Shown here: in pieces, positions 33,587 to 45,457 of the stretch
Position numbering within the stretch: the stretch's first letter is position 1
How the letters are laid out: each line of letters starts with the position of its first letter
Source: Prosapia bicincta
Taxonomy: Eukaryota; Arthropoda; Insecta; Hemiptera; Cercopidae
DNA length: 64,000 nucleotides
NCBI GenBank assembly: GCA_036971475.1
Contig: JBAIZL010000001.1
Location: 278,711,925-278,775,924 of the forward strand
Reading direction: 5' to 3'
Notes under the pieces: model-generated
What the model saw: the letters and a program-made list of their open reading frames with translations, nothing else
Told to the model about the DNA's origin: nothing
Database searches by the model: none
Translations under genes and position numbers: made by a program

Positions 33587-33662
33587 CAGGGTGCGGCAGC
33601 ATAACTTCCTTTTTTTAAAGGAACTTCCTTTGTAAAAAAGGAAGTTATGCTGCCGCACCCTG
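33587..33662. mobile_element. Tiny palindromic MITE, 76 bp, in a TA target
   Basis: The arms, including TA, 33585-33615 and 33634-33664, are exact 31-bp reverse complements starting TACAGGGTGCGGCAGC. TA at both ends fits a Tc1/mariner-group target. The 18-nt loop leaves no coding room. Confidence 0.8.
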
Positions 33663-34146
33663 TATTTTGAATGTATTTAAATTAAGAATATATTTGAATC
33701 ACTCATTTTGTCAACTTTTGTCTAATTTTACAAATTAGAAATGCATAAAATGACACATGCCTTTGTCATTAACTCCCAATTAACTCCCCTCTAGCAAAGA
33801 ATTTTTAGTTATGTTAATGGATCAGGGTATGTTTTCCAGATTTAATTTTATTTTTAAACTAGACAAAATAGTACTTATGGTCCTTATAGTTAAGTGTAAG
33901 TAATTGTCATCCACATATTGTCCCTTGAAGCATCAATCTGCGCCAATGAGTTGTTACTCATGTCTATTGTACAAAAAAAATTTTATTTGCTTTTTATTTA
34001 TTAAATTAATGTATGAAAAATATTTGCATCTACATAAAAAGTGTACACACGCTATAAATAATTAATAAATATTATTTAGATATCGAAATCTTGTTGCTGT
34101 TCATGACGAGCTGGTTGTTAATTACTTATTACACTTTTTCCATTAT

Positions 34147-34580
34147 TTGCGACCATATTTTTTGTTAACTAAAGGTTGTTAAATTGTTAACTTACACTTG
34201 GAGGAATCGTTTTCGTCTTACAACTACTTCAGCCTCGTATTTTTGTCGCTAGGATTGCTGCAGTTGTGCTTCTTTGGTACCATTTTTTGAAAGTTAGAAG
34301 TGATGTGATCGAAGATTATTTGTGATCTGTGCCATGTTTGTACATTTAGGATGTCATTGCAACACACATAAAAATGACATCCTAAATGAACGAACACTGC
34401 ATAGATCCCACATATTCTTCGATCACATCACTTTAAAAAAATGGTACCAAAGAAGCACAACTGCAGCAATCCTAGCGGCAAAAATAACGAGGCTGAAGAA
34501 GTCGTAAGACTAAAACGTTCCCTCCAAGTGTAAGTTAACAATTGAACAACCTTAGTTAGCAAAAAGTCTGGTCGCAAGTA
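34147..34580. mobile_element. Long fold-back element, about 430 bp
   Basis: Left arm about 34147-34363 and right arm about 34375-34580 are reverse complements with few differences (CTTACACTTGGAGG against CCTCCAAGTGTAAG; TTTGGTACCATTTTTT against AAAAAATGGTACCAAA; GTGATGTGATCGAAGA against TCTTCGATCACATCAC). The right arm holds an open run from ATG 34441 to TAA 34533 (30 residues, MVPKKHNCSNPSG...); with no known relative I do not call it a gene. Confidence 0.8.
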
Positions 34581-35815
34581 AAAGCAAAAGTGAAATAAAT
34601 AATTTAGATTATAATTAATAATTATAGCAATAATATTAATTAATATATATAATATAATATAAAGTATATATTAATAATATGCTAATGTATTAATTATAAA
34701 TAATATAAATATTGTTACTCTTCAGATAGAAAAACTTAAACCTCAAATTTTTGAGTAAGTAACTAGTGACCTATAAGACTCCTGTCAGACAACTGATCCT
34801 GGTTCTATGATTTATGACCAGTCAGTTATTTTAGAACTGCTAAAGTAAACCATAAATGATGGGGAAAACAATTTTTTCCCCTTGCTAACAATAATCACCC
34901 CAAAACACAATAAGAGAATCAAGTGTAAAATAATTTGATGAAATGACGTTAGTGATATATCATCACCCCAATACAAAAACGTTAAAAAAGCATTAATATT
35001 TTTAGTTTTATTTCAAAACTTGAGTGGATTTTTAATCCCTGACACGCTTTTGTTGAATGTAGAAAACCAAATTCAGTATAAACTACATCCTGCAAATTTT
35101 CATAACATTATCATTATTTAAACATTGTCATAACATTATCATTATTTAAACATTGTCATAACATTAATACAAAAACATAATATTTAAGTTTATTTTGATA
35201 TTTTAAAACAATTTTTACACTATATATTTTTTAGATTTTATAATTGACACATTTAAAAATGTAATGAAATTGTATTGTTACTTTAAGTGTAAATATAAAT
35301 TGTTTTATGAAATACCATGTGTTATATTACTTGAATCCTAAGAAATCTCTTAAGTAAAGACGATTATATTTATTTTTAGGACTGTAGCCTAGCTTATTAT
35401 AGAGCCATTGCAATGAACCAAAAATAATTCTGAGAGTTTTTAACCGAAAAATCTGGCCTTTTTCTATGTCATCACAACGCAAATAATTTCAACGATTTGT
35501 GTTATTTGAAAATATATAAATTATTTACTTTAAAGTTAACTGCTACAATCATCACTGATTATATTCATAAATATCTGTTTTATAACTAAGTTAAGACTGT
35601 AACAAGTTTCTTTGTTGACTTGTTTTGAAACTGTTATTTTATTTATGAATCCTACTTGCTACTTGAGTTTAGACATCTACATGGTACAACTTCATCGGCT
35701 TTGCAACACGTCAACACAGTAAGTTGCTAACATTTTAATTAGTTATAAAACAAATATTTATGAGTATTTAGTTTATTGATAATTGTTAAAATTGTAATAT
35801 ATATGTAAATTTAAA
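34581..35815. other. AT-rich DNA, nothing recognised
   Basis: A short direct repeat (CATAACATTATCATTATTTA, about 35102-35160) is the only structure seen. Confidence 0.5.
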
Positions 35816-35998
35816 TGAATAAAAATATTTCAAATACAAGAATTGTTTTGAATTTATATGATTTTCAAAGCTTTTTGGTAATTGATTTATTGTCATCTTC
35901 AGGAAAAAAATTATTTATATTGAAAAATATATAAATTAAAACAATTCTTGTGTTTGAAATATTTTTATTCATTTATGATATTACAAGAAAACCTATCA

Positions 35999-36054
<56 letters not shown>

Positions 36055-36192
36055 GATTTTGTTAGATAATTAATTTCCTGAAGATGCTGGTACTATTTTA
36101 TCGGCGAAAAGCTTTGAATAATATATGCAATAAAAGTATTCATGTTTTTGAAATATTTTAAATTTATTAAATATATTACAAGAAAACATATT
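35816..36192. repeat. Family C hairpin repeats around a TA microsatellite
   Basis: Inverted arms at 35818-35850 and 35940-35972 (AATAAAAATATTTCAAA... and its complement) enclose a minus-strand hammerhead-like remnant (CCTGAAGATGACAATAAATC ... AAGCTTTG). A pure AT run (36001-36051) follows. A plus-strand copy at 36077-36119 has CTGAAGA, hairpin GCTGGT/ATCGGC with wobble pairs, GAAA, AAGCTT, T, GAA pairing with TTC. The tail AATAAAAGTATTCATG...TTACAAGAAAACATA is shared with 38755-38825. Confidence 0.65.
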
Positions 36193-36193
36193 T

Positions 36194-36201
36194 AATATAT
36201 G

Positions 36202-36273
<72 letters not shown>
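36194..36273. repeat. TA microsatellite
   Basis: About 80 bp of AT alternation with two interruptions. Family C ends on its left and a Tigger element starts directly on its right. Confidence 0.95.
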
Positions 36274-36276
<3 letters not shown>

Positions 36277-37276
36277 AAGTCTCAAAACTCCATGTCCCGA
36301 TATTTCGAGGCTCCGCTAAATTCGTGTCTATTTCTATTTCATACTTTTTGACTGTTTGAAAGAAAAATAATTCAAATTATATACTGTTAGACAATGCAGC
36401 GTTGCTTCTTTATGAATTTTTATGAACTGTGCTGTACAGATATCCGTGCTTTATATATCCCTGCAGATGTACTGCCTAAAAAAGCCGATGGATCAGGGTG
36501 TTTTGGAATGTATGGAAAAAATACACATGTTACTTTTTAGAATCTCTATTGGAAGCGACCGAAGGGGAAGAAAGCGTTGTAGGTTTCCTTAAAAAAATTA
36601 TAGTTATGGAAGTTTATTACGGAATAATCAAATTATGGAACGGAATAAAAGAAGAAACATTAAGTAAGTCATGGGAAAGTGTTGTGAGTTGTAATAAAAC
36701 TGTTGGCTGTGTCATTGAGCCACAAGAAGTAACAGATTTGACATTTATTATCAAGTAACTTCAAGGCTGTGAAAGGGTTGATGATACGGATGTACGTCAA
36801 TGGATGAGTAAAGACAAACGTAAGTAAGTAACGATCACACATGGTACGACTATTGAAATGATACAAGACACTATTGATGAGAAGAATAAAGATGAAGGTT
36901 TGACCGAGACAGTACAAGAAGGGAAAACTAGTCTCGGTGAAGGAATGGTTCCCTTGGAAACTGCACTACGTTATATTGAACTTCAGACAGACACCATTCA
37001 AAACAGATGTGCTTCTGCTAAGACTTCTGAGCGACACCGTAGCAAGAAAACTATCTGATAAGCAAACGCAGGAGACACATAACTTTTTCCTAAAAATGTA
37101 GCAGCTGTGATGAACAATGTATTCCAAGGCAACCTTAATTTATGTAAGTGACCAATAAAGGTTTATAAACATATTTTATGCATCTTTAATTATGGAATTA
37201 GGGTTCATTAGAACTCCTCTTTTTTCTAATGCACAGGAACATATTTCCGTGTAGCTTAATCTGAGTTTTTAATTAA
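36274..37276 (+). mobile_element. Tigger/Jerky-type transposase C-terminal remnant
   Basis: The 5' end (GTAAAGTCTCAAAACTCC, CCCGATATTTCGAGG) matches the MITE at 14821. Frames give KKPMDQGVLECMEKIH (the PMDQGV segment of Tigger DDE transposases), SLLEATEGEESVVGFLKK, GIIKLWNGIKEETLSKSWES and ETALRYIELQTDTIQ. This is the C-terminal end of a pogo/Tigger transposase; the DNA-binding half and first catalytic residues are missing. The 3' end lacks the terminal repeat. Confidence 0.8.
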
Positions 37277-38560
37277 AATGCCAATACATACAAACTGAAT
37301 GGTGACTTAACAAAATATAAAAATATTCATTTAATTAATTAAGTTTACTCAAGAATTTTCTAGAGAAACTTTTTATTTCATCTGTTGCTTTTTAAGTTCG
37401 TAATTTGTTGTCTGGCATTCTTTATAGTTCTACTTCTGATATTACATTTTTTAATGTACATATAATTTATACAAAACATATTCCATATGTCTTAAATATC
37501 TCATAGGTAAACAAGATATAGTTGATAATTTTGTATTACAACTATTTTATCTAATATATATCTGAAATTTTGGTTACCTGATAGTGTCTATTTCTATGGT
37601 CGAAACCAATTTATATATAAATTACTTTTTTTTATTGTGCTTATTTGGCTTTAATGTTCATAGTTAAACGTCTTCTGAAATTATTTATTTAATATTTTAT
37701 AAAATATATATTCACTTATAAAGAATATTTATTATTTAATTAATATATTTTAATTAATATTTTCTTGTACAATTTTAAATAAAGGTGAAAGTATAGCCAT
37801 CGTTTCAATAAAATTTAAATAACATCCATTTACTTTATATTTTGATTTTTAGTTAATTAAAACATTTTTTAAAATATTGTTTTTATGTAATTGTATGGTA
37901 CTTGTGCATAACTGATTTAAATCTAAGCGTCCGGCTTCCTGGATCCGTTCCTCCATTGATGACGATCGAAAGACCCAATCTTCTGTTGGCGACATGTTTA
38001 TACTTTTCAAACTAACTTTATTTTATGACTGTTTTAATAAAAACATTTATGTTTATTCTACTGTAAAACTACTACAATCTCGAAGGATATATTAGAAAAA
38101 TTAAAAACTGTCGTAGTAGTCCTCCATCTGGGCTGACCTTTCACCATTAACCCCGCATGATTACACTTTTGACCATTTCAACTCAAAATGAGTGGTTCTC
38201 TTGTCCGATTTAGCTGTACCGACGCTTTTCCTCCACCCCATCACTTGAGTTTATTAAAAAAAATGTTTTTTGGTTATATTTTTTGTCATACATAGGACAC
38301 GGTTTATCTCTTCAACTTTAATCTTTTGAACACTGAAATCTCAAGAATATTTCTTTCTATGGTTATTCTATTTTCGCCCTAATTTTTATTTTATTCTACT
38401 TATGCAGGTTATTTTCACTCCGTTATCATTTTTTCATCTTAATTTTCAATGTCAATGACGATTCTATGATAGTTATTTACTTGTGATATTTCATATCCTC
38501 TGTGATTTGTCTATGTATTATTATTCATTAATTAATTTATCTATTTATTTACGCGGTTTA
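37277..38560. other. AT-rich DNA, nothing recognised
   Basis: No long frame, repeat pair or transposon end is seen. A more GC-rich patch at 37920-38240 remains unexplained. Confidence 0.45.
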
Positions 38561-38604
38561 GTGCTTTTTCAATTCCTTCTATTAACTCATTCTCCTATTA
38601 TATA

Positions 38605-38830
38605 TATATATTTAATAAATTAAAAATATTTCAAAAACAAGAATACTTTTATTGCAAATATTATTCAAAGCTTTTTGTCGATAAAATAGTACCAGCATCT
38701 TATATTTCAAGAAGATGCTGGTACTATTTTATCGGCGAAAAGCTTTGAATAATATATGCAATAAAAGTATTCTTGTTTTTGAAATATTTTAAATTTATTA
38801 AATATATTACAAGAAAACATATCACCATAT
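38605..38830. repeat. Family C palindrome, about 90-bp arms
   Basis: 38619-38697 and 38708-38790 are near-exact reverse complements. The right arm carries GATGCTGGTACTATTTTATC, GGCGAAAAGCTTTGAAT and AATAAAAGTATTCTTG; the left arm is its mirror. The hammerhead-like core is damaged at its CT (AAGAAGA). The tail TTACAAGAAAACATATCACC follows. Confidence 0.8.
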
Positions 38831-38838
38831 TTAAAATA

Positions 38839-38841
<3 letters not shown>

Positions 38842-38898
<57 letters not shown>

Positions 38899-38960
38899 TT
38901 ACATACATATATATATATATATACATAAATAAATAAGTTTTATATATATATATATATCTT
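38842..38960. repeat. TA microsatellite, interrupted
   Basis: Pure TA from about 38842 to 38893, then interrupted TA with CATA and GTTT blocks to 38957. Confidence 0.9.
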
Positions 38961-39962
38961 GTTCAATTTTTCAATTGTTAATCAAATACGTCTTTATTCA
39001 TCCACTCAAATTCAAATAAATTTTTTAAACCTATAGTGGTTGACAATTGATGTAACAAATACAGTTTTTTTTTCAAATATATATTGATTAATTAAATTAA
39101 AAAATATGATGTCCCGGTCGGATCGGAACTGAGGTACTACATGTTCGAAATCCAGATTTTGGCACTGAGGCAACTTTCCCATAAATTAGAAACTAAAAAA
39201 AGCGAATAAATAGTAACACACAAAAATAATAGTCCAATGCCATACATATACTTTATAGAGACGAAAATGGTAAATTATAAGGAAATTCGCTTTATATTTT
39301 GCCACCTAATATTGTGGTTCTATCATATGTATATACATATTTATATTAAATGTAATTATAAAATACAAAGTAACTAAAATAAATGAGTTTTTTCTTTTTG
39401 GCCTCAGTAGGAATTGACTTTAAAAAAATTTCTTTCTATATTACTTGTTTTATTTTATTATTTTTCTGTCTATGATTATATTTTGACATTTACAATAATT
39501 TATTTTGAATTATTTTTACTAAATTGTCTTTATATATTCTTTTAATTTCTGATAACTATTTCAATTAATTTAATATTATATTCAGCACAAACACTGTTTT
39601 GACGTCGAGAACTTAGGCTGTAAGGTCTGATAATCTCTGAACTGTGCTGAGGCCTGTAATACCTTAGGTTCTACATGTTTCAAAATCGCATAGTTTTATT
39701 TAAGTTTATAGTATACAAAAATGTTAATGATAATATTTTTCTCCAAATTACAAGACAGCGTTTGACCGTCTCAACATGTAGGCCACGCTGTCACATCTGT
39801 GAGTTAGATGGGCCGTCATATTTAAAAAGCTTTCCCAAGCATGTTGGCGAACAGGGAGACTAGTAACCTTATCTGATACAGAGATCTGAAGAATGGTTTA
39901 CGTTGGACAAAAAATTGTGTTACGTTGCCACAATTGGTTGTGGCACTCGGGGAGTGCCGACA

Positions 39963-40676
39963 GAAGTGAAAACTTTTATAGCCACATCTAATAAGATTTT
40001 GAATTGAGAAACATTTTCAATCTTGCGTATTGAGAAATTAGATAACATTTGATATAATATAAGATAAAAGAATACAGATGTTTTATATTTAACATCATAA
40101 CTTGAACTTCAATTAACAAATTATAAAGTTAACAGTTTAAAAAAATGTTCAATGAAAAAACCAAAAATAAGAAATTATATGTTTTTCATTCATTATTTGA
40201 GTAATGTATTTAGTAAAGACTAATATTTATTGCAGTTAATAATAAAATAACATAGGTAACAAAAAAAATAACACAAATAGCTCTTATAATCTGTCGGATG
40301 CTCCTAAGAATATTTTAGTTTCAAAAAACTGGATTAAAAATACATAACTTACCATCGTATGTTGAATTATTTGTATTGAAATTGATCAAAATTTAAATAA
40401 ATTAATATATTTATTTACTAATTAAAACTATTTAATAATAACCTTTTTCCTATTCAATGTTCAATAAATAATGTACCATAACCTACATATAAAACAGCTG
40501 TTCTACAATCTAACCTATAACTCAAAATCAGCTGTTGCATGGAATCATATGTTATCATTTAATTAACTTTGAGGCGACTCATAATGTAACCTGACAGAAA
40601 CTACGCTGTCACGAAATTCTATGTTTATGGCCACCCAACAAGTTTTTATAGGCGTCGCTATAGAAGTTTTCACTTC
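39963..40676. mobile_element. Terminal-inverted-repeat element, about 714 bp, non-coding
   Basis: GAAGTGAAAACTTTTATAGC at 39963 and its near reverse complement (GCTATAGAAGTTTTCACTTC) ending at 40676 differ at one base. No clear target duplication. No transposase; superfamily not assigned. The 62-codon frame at 39675-39863 is outside and unrecognised. Confidence 0.55.
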
Positions 40677-41342
40677 AAAAAGATTTGCTGTAAAAGGAAA
40701 ATCGTAAGAAAATATTGAGGTTAAGTAAAGGAATAATGCAAAAAAGTCATAAATAGAGGAATTTCACTTAAGTATAAAATAATCCCCGTACGCACGAATA
40801 CACATCAAAGCGTAGCAATTTCTAAGAGTTACGAGGCAATTCCAAAAAATCTAAAATTGTAAAGAAACAGTAATTAAATAGCGTTTTGCTCGAAGTTCCG
40901 TTCCAAATTCTGAATCCCTTCAGGGGATTTAAGTAAAATAAAACCTCATTGATTGACTGCATTTGTAAATAAATACATGCAATTATTTATAAAGTAACTT
41001 GACTGCATGTTTTACATTGAATTATTCTGCGATAATTTATTTGAGTTTTTGTGTTTTTCATAACTGTTTATTATTTTTGTTGAAAATAATGTATTCATGT
41101 ATAATTTAGTTGTGTTAAAACTAAGTAGACGTGTTTCAAAGTAAATTGAAACCTTTAACTTTGGTTTGCCTTTACTATAACCTTTGTCATCAACCAATTT
41201 TTAAATACTATTTGTATCACTTGGCAAATAAACCTTTACTTACTGATATTTTTCGCCCTAGATCAGTGCATTGTTCAATGCTGTGAGTCACAGACAAGAC
41301 TAACCGTCAAAACCTCAAGATGAACAACACAAAAACTGCAAG

Positions 41343-41497
<155 letters not shown>

Positions 41498-41499
41498 AT

Positions 41500-42200
41500 T
41501 GCATATGAATTATATAACACAATGGTTTAATTATGAAAATGAATAGGAGTTGATGTAAAACGATGTTTAAATTATATGAATTAATAAGAGCCATAATCGG
41601 TTTACCACATTGTATTGTTACATAAATGAAAGTAATCATTTATGAAACACGATATTTTAATTGTATAAATTAAAATGACCCATGTTTGATGGTGTACTAT
41701 AGTATAATTATATAAATGAAATAGATTCATGATCTATGGTACAGATAACTTTAAATTTAGCTCATAAATTAATAAGATTCATATTTTATGAAACATATTG
41801 TTTAATTATATAAATTATTAAGATGTAAAATTTATGTGGCATGGGGTTTAATTATAAATTAAAATTATCGATGATTTATGTAACGTGATGGTTTAGTTAT
41901 ATAAATGAAAATGATTCATGATCCATGAAACAGGAAAGTTTAGTTTCAACTCATAAATTAATAAGATCTAAAATTTATAAAACACATTGTTTCATTATAT
42001 AAATTAAAAGATCTAAAATTTATGTGACATGGGGTTTAATTATAAATTAAAATGCTTTGTGATCCTGGAAAGGGAATGTTTAATTTAGCTCATAAATTAA
42101 TATGATCCATAATTTATGAAACATTGTTTAATTATATAAATTAATAAGATATGTAAAATATGTAACACGGTGGTTTAATTATGTTAGTTATGTAATATGA
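41500..42200 (+). repeat. Degenerate AT-rich tandem repeat, ~60-bp period
   Basis: Recurrent GGTTTAATTATATAAAT, AAAATGATTCATGAT and ATTTATGTAACA blocks in the same order, about 10-12 times, with many substitutions. Directly adjoins the AC microsatellite. Confidence 0.75.
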
Positions 42201-45200
42201 TGGCTCAATAAATTCAGTCTTTACTGGTCTTATACAGAAATTAATATAACCAATTCAAATTCAAAAACATTTCGGCAAACCCCACGCGAACATTCTGCAC
42301 TTAACCTTCCTAAAAGTCGTTTCCCCCGATTTTAGGTGACGTGAAATATTTTAGTTTATAATAATCCCTAATTTTAAAACATCTTCTCTTATCTAAATCT
42401 ATATTGCATAGCATTTAATCTATATAATAATCTACATTGCATAGTTGAGGCGTTTTAATTACAGCAGACTAGCGCTTAATAACAGAGTAGTCCCTGGGAT
42501 CAAATCACCACGTTCAATAAAATCGATCGTTACAAGCAGGCAGTGGATTTTCACGAGCACTTCTCACTTTTGTCTAAATAAAGCTGCATTGTTGCACGGA
42601 GAAAGTTATGGAATTGCGTCATTACGGATTAAGGGTCACTACGCTCTATTAACTTTTAAATTGATGTCTTGCTTTTCTTCCTATTAATTATAAGGACGGT
42701 AAGGCTGACCGTACGCAGTTACATAAACAATATGTGTTTTCTATTATCTTGTATGTGATGTTATTATCAGAGACGTCAAAACCACTCAAGCCTCAACTTA
42801 TTTTTGTGTTGTTTCAGTTAATTCATTTCGTTTGCGTTAGTATGTTATATTGAACGTGGTCGCAAAAAAATAATATTTATATTAAAATAAAAATAAGGAA
42901 AAAAACTACAAAAATAATACATTATTATTCATTCGGAATGTCGGTCACTTACAATGAAGAAACTCCTACCTAGAAGTTTAACTAAACGTTATGTGAAAAG
43001 AAGCAGAAAACTTGAGATATGAATAAATTTAAACAAAATATTAGAATGTAGGAATTCTAAGCATCTGACATGAGAAACAGACTAACAGGAGTTTCTAGAC
43101 TGACAAAAATAGTAGAAATTAAATAAATATGAACACCAGCTCGAAACAATTTATTTGTATTACGCGTTTCAGTGATAAAGTCATCATCATCAGTGATTAT
43201 ACGTTCATAAAATTTATGAACACCTAACACCTTAAATCACAAGGTGGTGAGTTTTGGTTATTATCCCTTTGAAGATGGTTACTCGGTATACGAAATGTAC
43301 ATCAGGTTAAAATAGAAATATTTGTGGTTAGAGGTTTTTGAGTATTTATTATGATTTAACAACAGTTTATTCCAGATAAATAGTAAATTTATAAACGTTA
43401 TCTTAAATGTCTTCAAGGTTAAATGCAATATTTAAATTTTACCTGTTATCTTGGGCACAGTAATTGGTCAACTTTACTAGACATAATATGCATACTACAG
43501 AATACAAGTTTAGTATTGCCAATTTAACAATAACAATTACATATAGAAGAAGTACTAACTTATCACTATTAACAACATTCGTATATTTATTTATTTATAA
43601 CGTTTTCTGTAAGTGTAATTTATTAATTTATTAAAAAATATGTGAACATTTTTTATCTCAAAAATTGTCTATAAGTTATTATAGATTTTGCGTTTCAATT
43701 ATCTTTCGCTATTGCAGATTTTTTAAGTTTGATGTATTTTATGTGCGTTCAAATATATGAAAATATATTTTTGTTTTTATACAACAACACCTGTATTGTT
43801 TGTTGGTTTGTGAATTCCTTGAAAATAGAATCTCTGATTTAAGTTTTGAATTTAGAGTCGTTTCGAAACGCGTCAACAAAGGAAAACATTGTAATGTTAG
43901 GAAAGACACAAAAATGTACTCGAATATATACCTGTATTTGTCTCTGACTTGTATTCCGTATTAGGGAATTATTCATTTAACGTAATTTCATTAAAACTAT
44001 TCATTTTGTCAAATAACGCAATTAAAAACAATAGAGAAATCTTTTAAGTTAAAATTTGTTAACAAGTAAAGTGCAATTGATTTACAAGTTGGAAATTTTC
44101 TTATTTACGTTGGGATGAGAAAGAAATTATACAAGTAAAGGTCGACATATTACTCCTTTGTTTTTATTGTCTTCATAGAGAAGAATAAAGTGTAGAAAGT
44201 AGGCGTGGTCTTCGTCCTAAGAACGGTCATTTTACTCCCTTGGTGGTCTTCTTAATACAGAAGTATAAAACGAATGACTGAATACATAAATAACGTTTAG
44301 AAATCGATTAGTGAAACAGAAACCCGAGTAGTTATGCGTGCAAGAGACGGACAGATGAAATAGCATTCCGCTAACAACTTATTTAGTGGTAATTACTCTG
44401 AAGACGGCAACAATGCCAAAGTAGAGCGAGGCTGACCAGATCAGCTGTCGGCCTGTCACTTAACCTTCTCTAATCGTCTAAACGGGAACACCGGTTAACT
44501 ATGTTACAGTGGATGACTAAAGATTTGCAGGAATTCTTGGTAGAAAATTGCAAACTATCATAAGTTATACAATAGTTGGCGTCGGAAAGGTATAGATGTC
44601 CATATATAGTGCCTCATAAGGTGACTATAAAAAGGTAAACAGTGAAAGAAAGAATTTCTTTGTAAATGCCGAAAAAGTTATGAAACCTTATAAAAGAATT
44701 TTATCTATATTTAAATTATTTTGATATCTTATGGAGGCAAAAACTTTCACATGAGAATAAACTAAAGCCATTTACAATATAAGATAAGAAAATGCTTCCG
44801 TATTTATAAATTTGTTTACGAATAATCATTTCTCGGTTAACCTATCTACACAGCGTATAATTCCTAAAATACATTACCAAGATTTTAATTTGAATCTGTA
44901 TCAAAATGAGCCGTTGTTCGGGTAATATTTGATAACACCATTTTTCTCATTTATATGTGTTTGAAGAGTGTTATAAACATTAAAAAATGTATTATAATTG
45001 TTGAAAATCAGAAATAATGTTTAAAATTATAAAAAATACCTTTTAAAAAACCTAACCTCAATTTACATAGTGTAAAAGTTTTTCAACTCAATAATAAAAC
45101 AAATTAGTATATTATATAAATAAACATTGCCATATAGCTACATTGGATTATAGCTACAAAATATCCGTTTAGGATAAGTTTGATTTAAAAAAAGACGAAA

Positions 45201-45444
45201 TTAAGTTTTCTTGAAGTAATCATGCACAACCTATCAAGACCGAGAAATTAGACGCCGGTTCAATTCAGCAACCGGTTACTTTAAAGATTGTATTTTTAAC
45301 CAAACATAACGTACACGGATAATCTTTAGCCTTATTTTACCAAAGCCATATAGCAAAGTAGTATAGAGTGATATACTTTATTACAAAAATGAGTTGATTA
45401 AGTTAATATATTATTAATACTACGTTAAATTTGTTTAGTTGTAA
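42201..45444. other. AT-rich DNA with scattered short repeats, no gene recognised
   Basis: Contains diverged hammerhead-like motifs at 43162-43193 (minus), 43265-43307 (plus) and 44399-44430 (CTGAAGACGGCAACAATGCC, plus). A short repeat at 43850-43940 (GAAACGCGTCAACAAAGGAA, TAATGTTAGGAAAGA) is shared with 59090-59170. The 80-codon frame at 42445-42687 has no family resemblance. Confidence 0.5.
43265..43307 (+). ncRNA. Hammerhead-like motif, family B, diverged copy
   Basis: CCT, TTGAAGA (the core C changed to T), imperfect hairpin, GAAA (43292-43295), self-complementary ATGTACAT (43295-43302), C303, AGG. The following GGTTAAAATA and GTGGTTAGAGG blocks match those after the copy at 16189, which confirms one repeat family. 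Confidence 0.4.
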
Positions 45445-45457
45445 TTAATAATAATAA

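Larger units (their letters stand above)
38565..39465 (+). repeat. Dispersed repeat family R, copy 2, with a family C insertion
   Basis: The left end (TTCTATTAACTCATTCTCCT, 38577) and the rest from 38950 (TTTATTCATCCACTCAAATT, GACAATTGATGTAACAAATA, CCTCAGTAGGAATTGAC) match 52870-53410. Between them lie TA repeats and the family C hairpin (38605-38830), apparently inserted into the repeat's own TA stretch. The middle (GATCGGAACTGAGG) corresponds to the tRNA-like region. Confidence 0.7.

Noticed and set aside
36070..36285. YIYIYI frame on the minus strand
   Set aside because: Translation of a TA microsatellite.
42445..42687. 80-codon frame as a gene
   Set aside because: No homology that I can recognise and no supporting exons; isolated in repeat-rich DNA.
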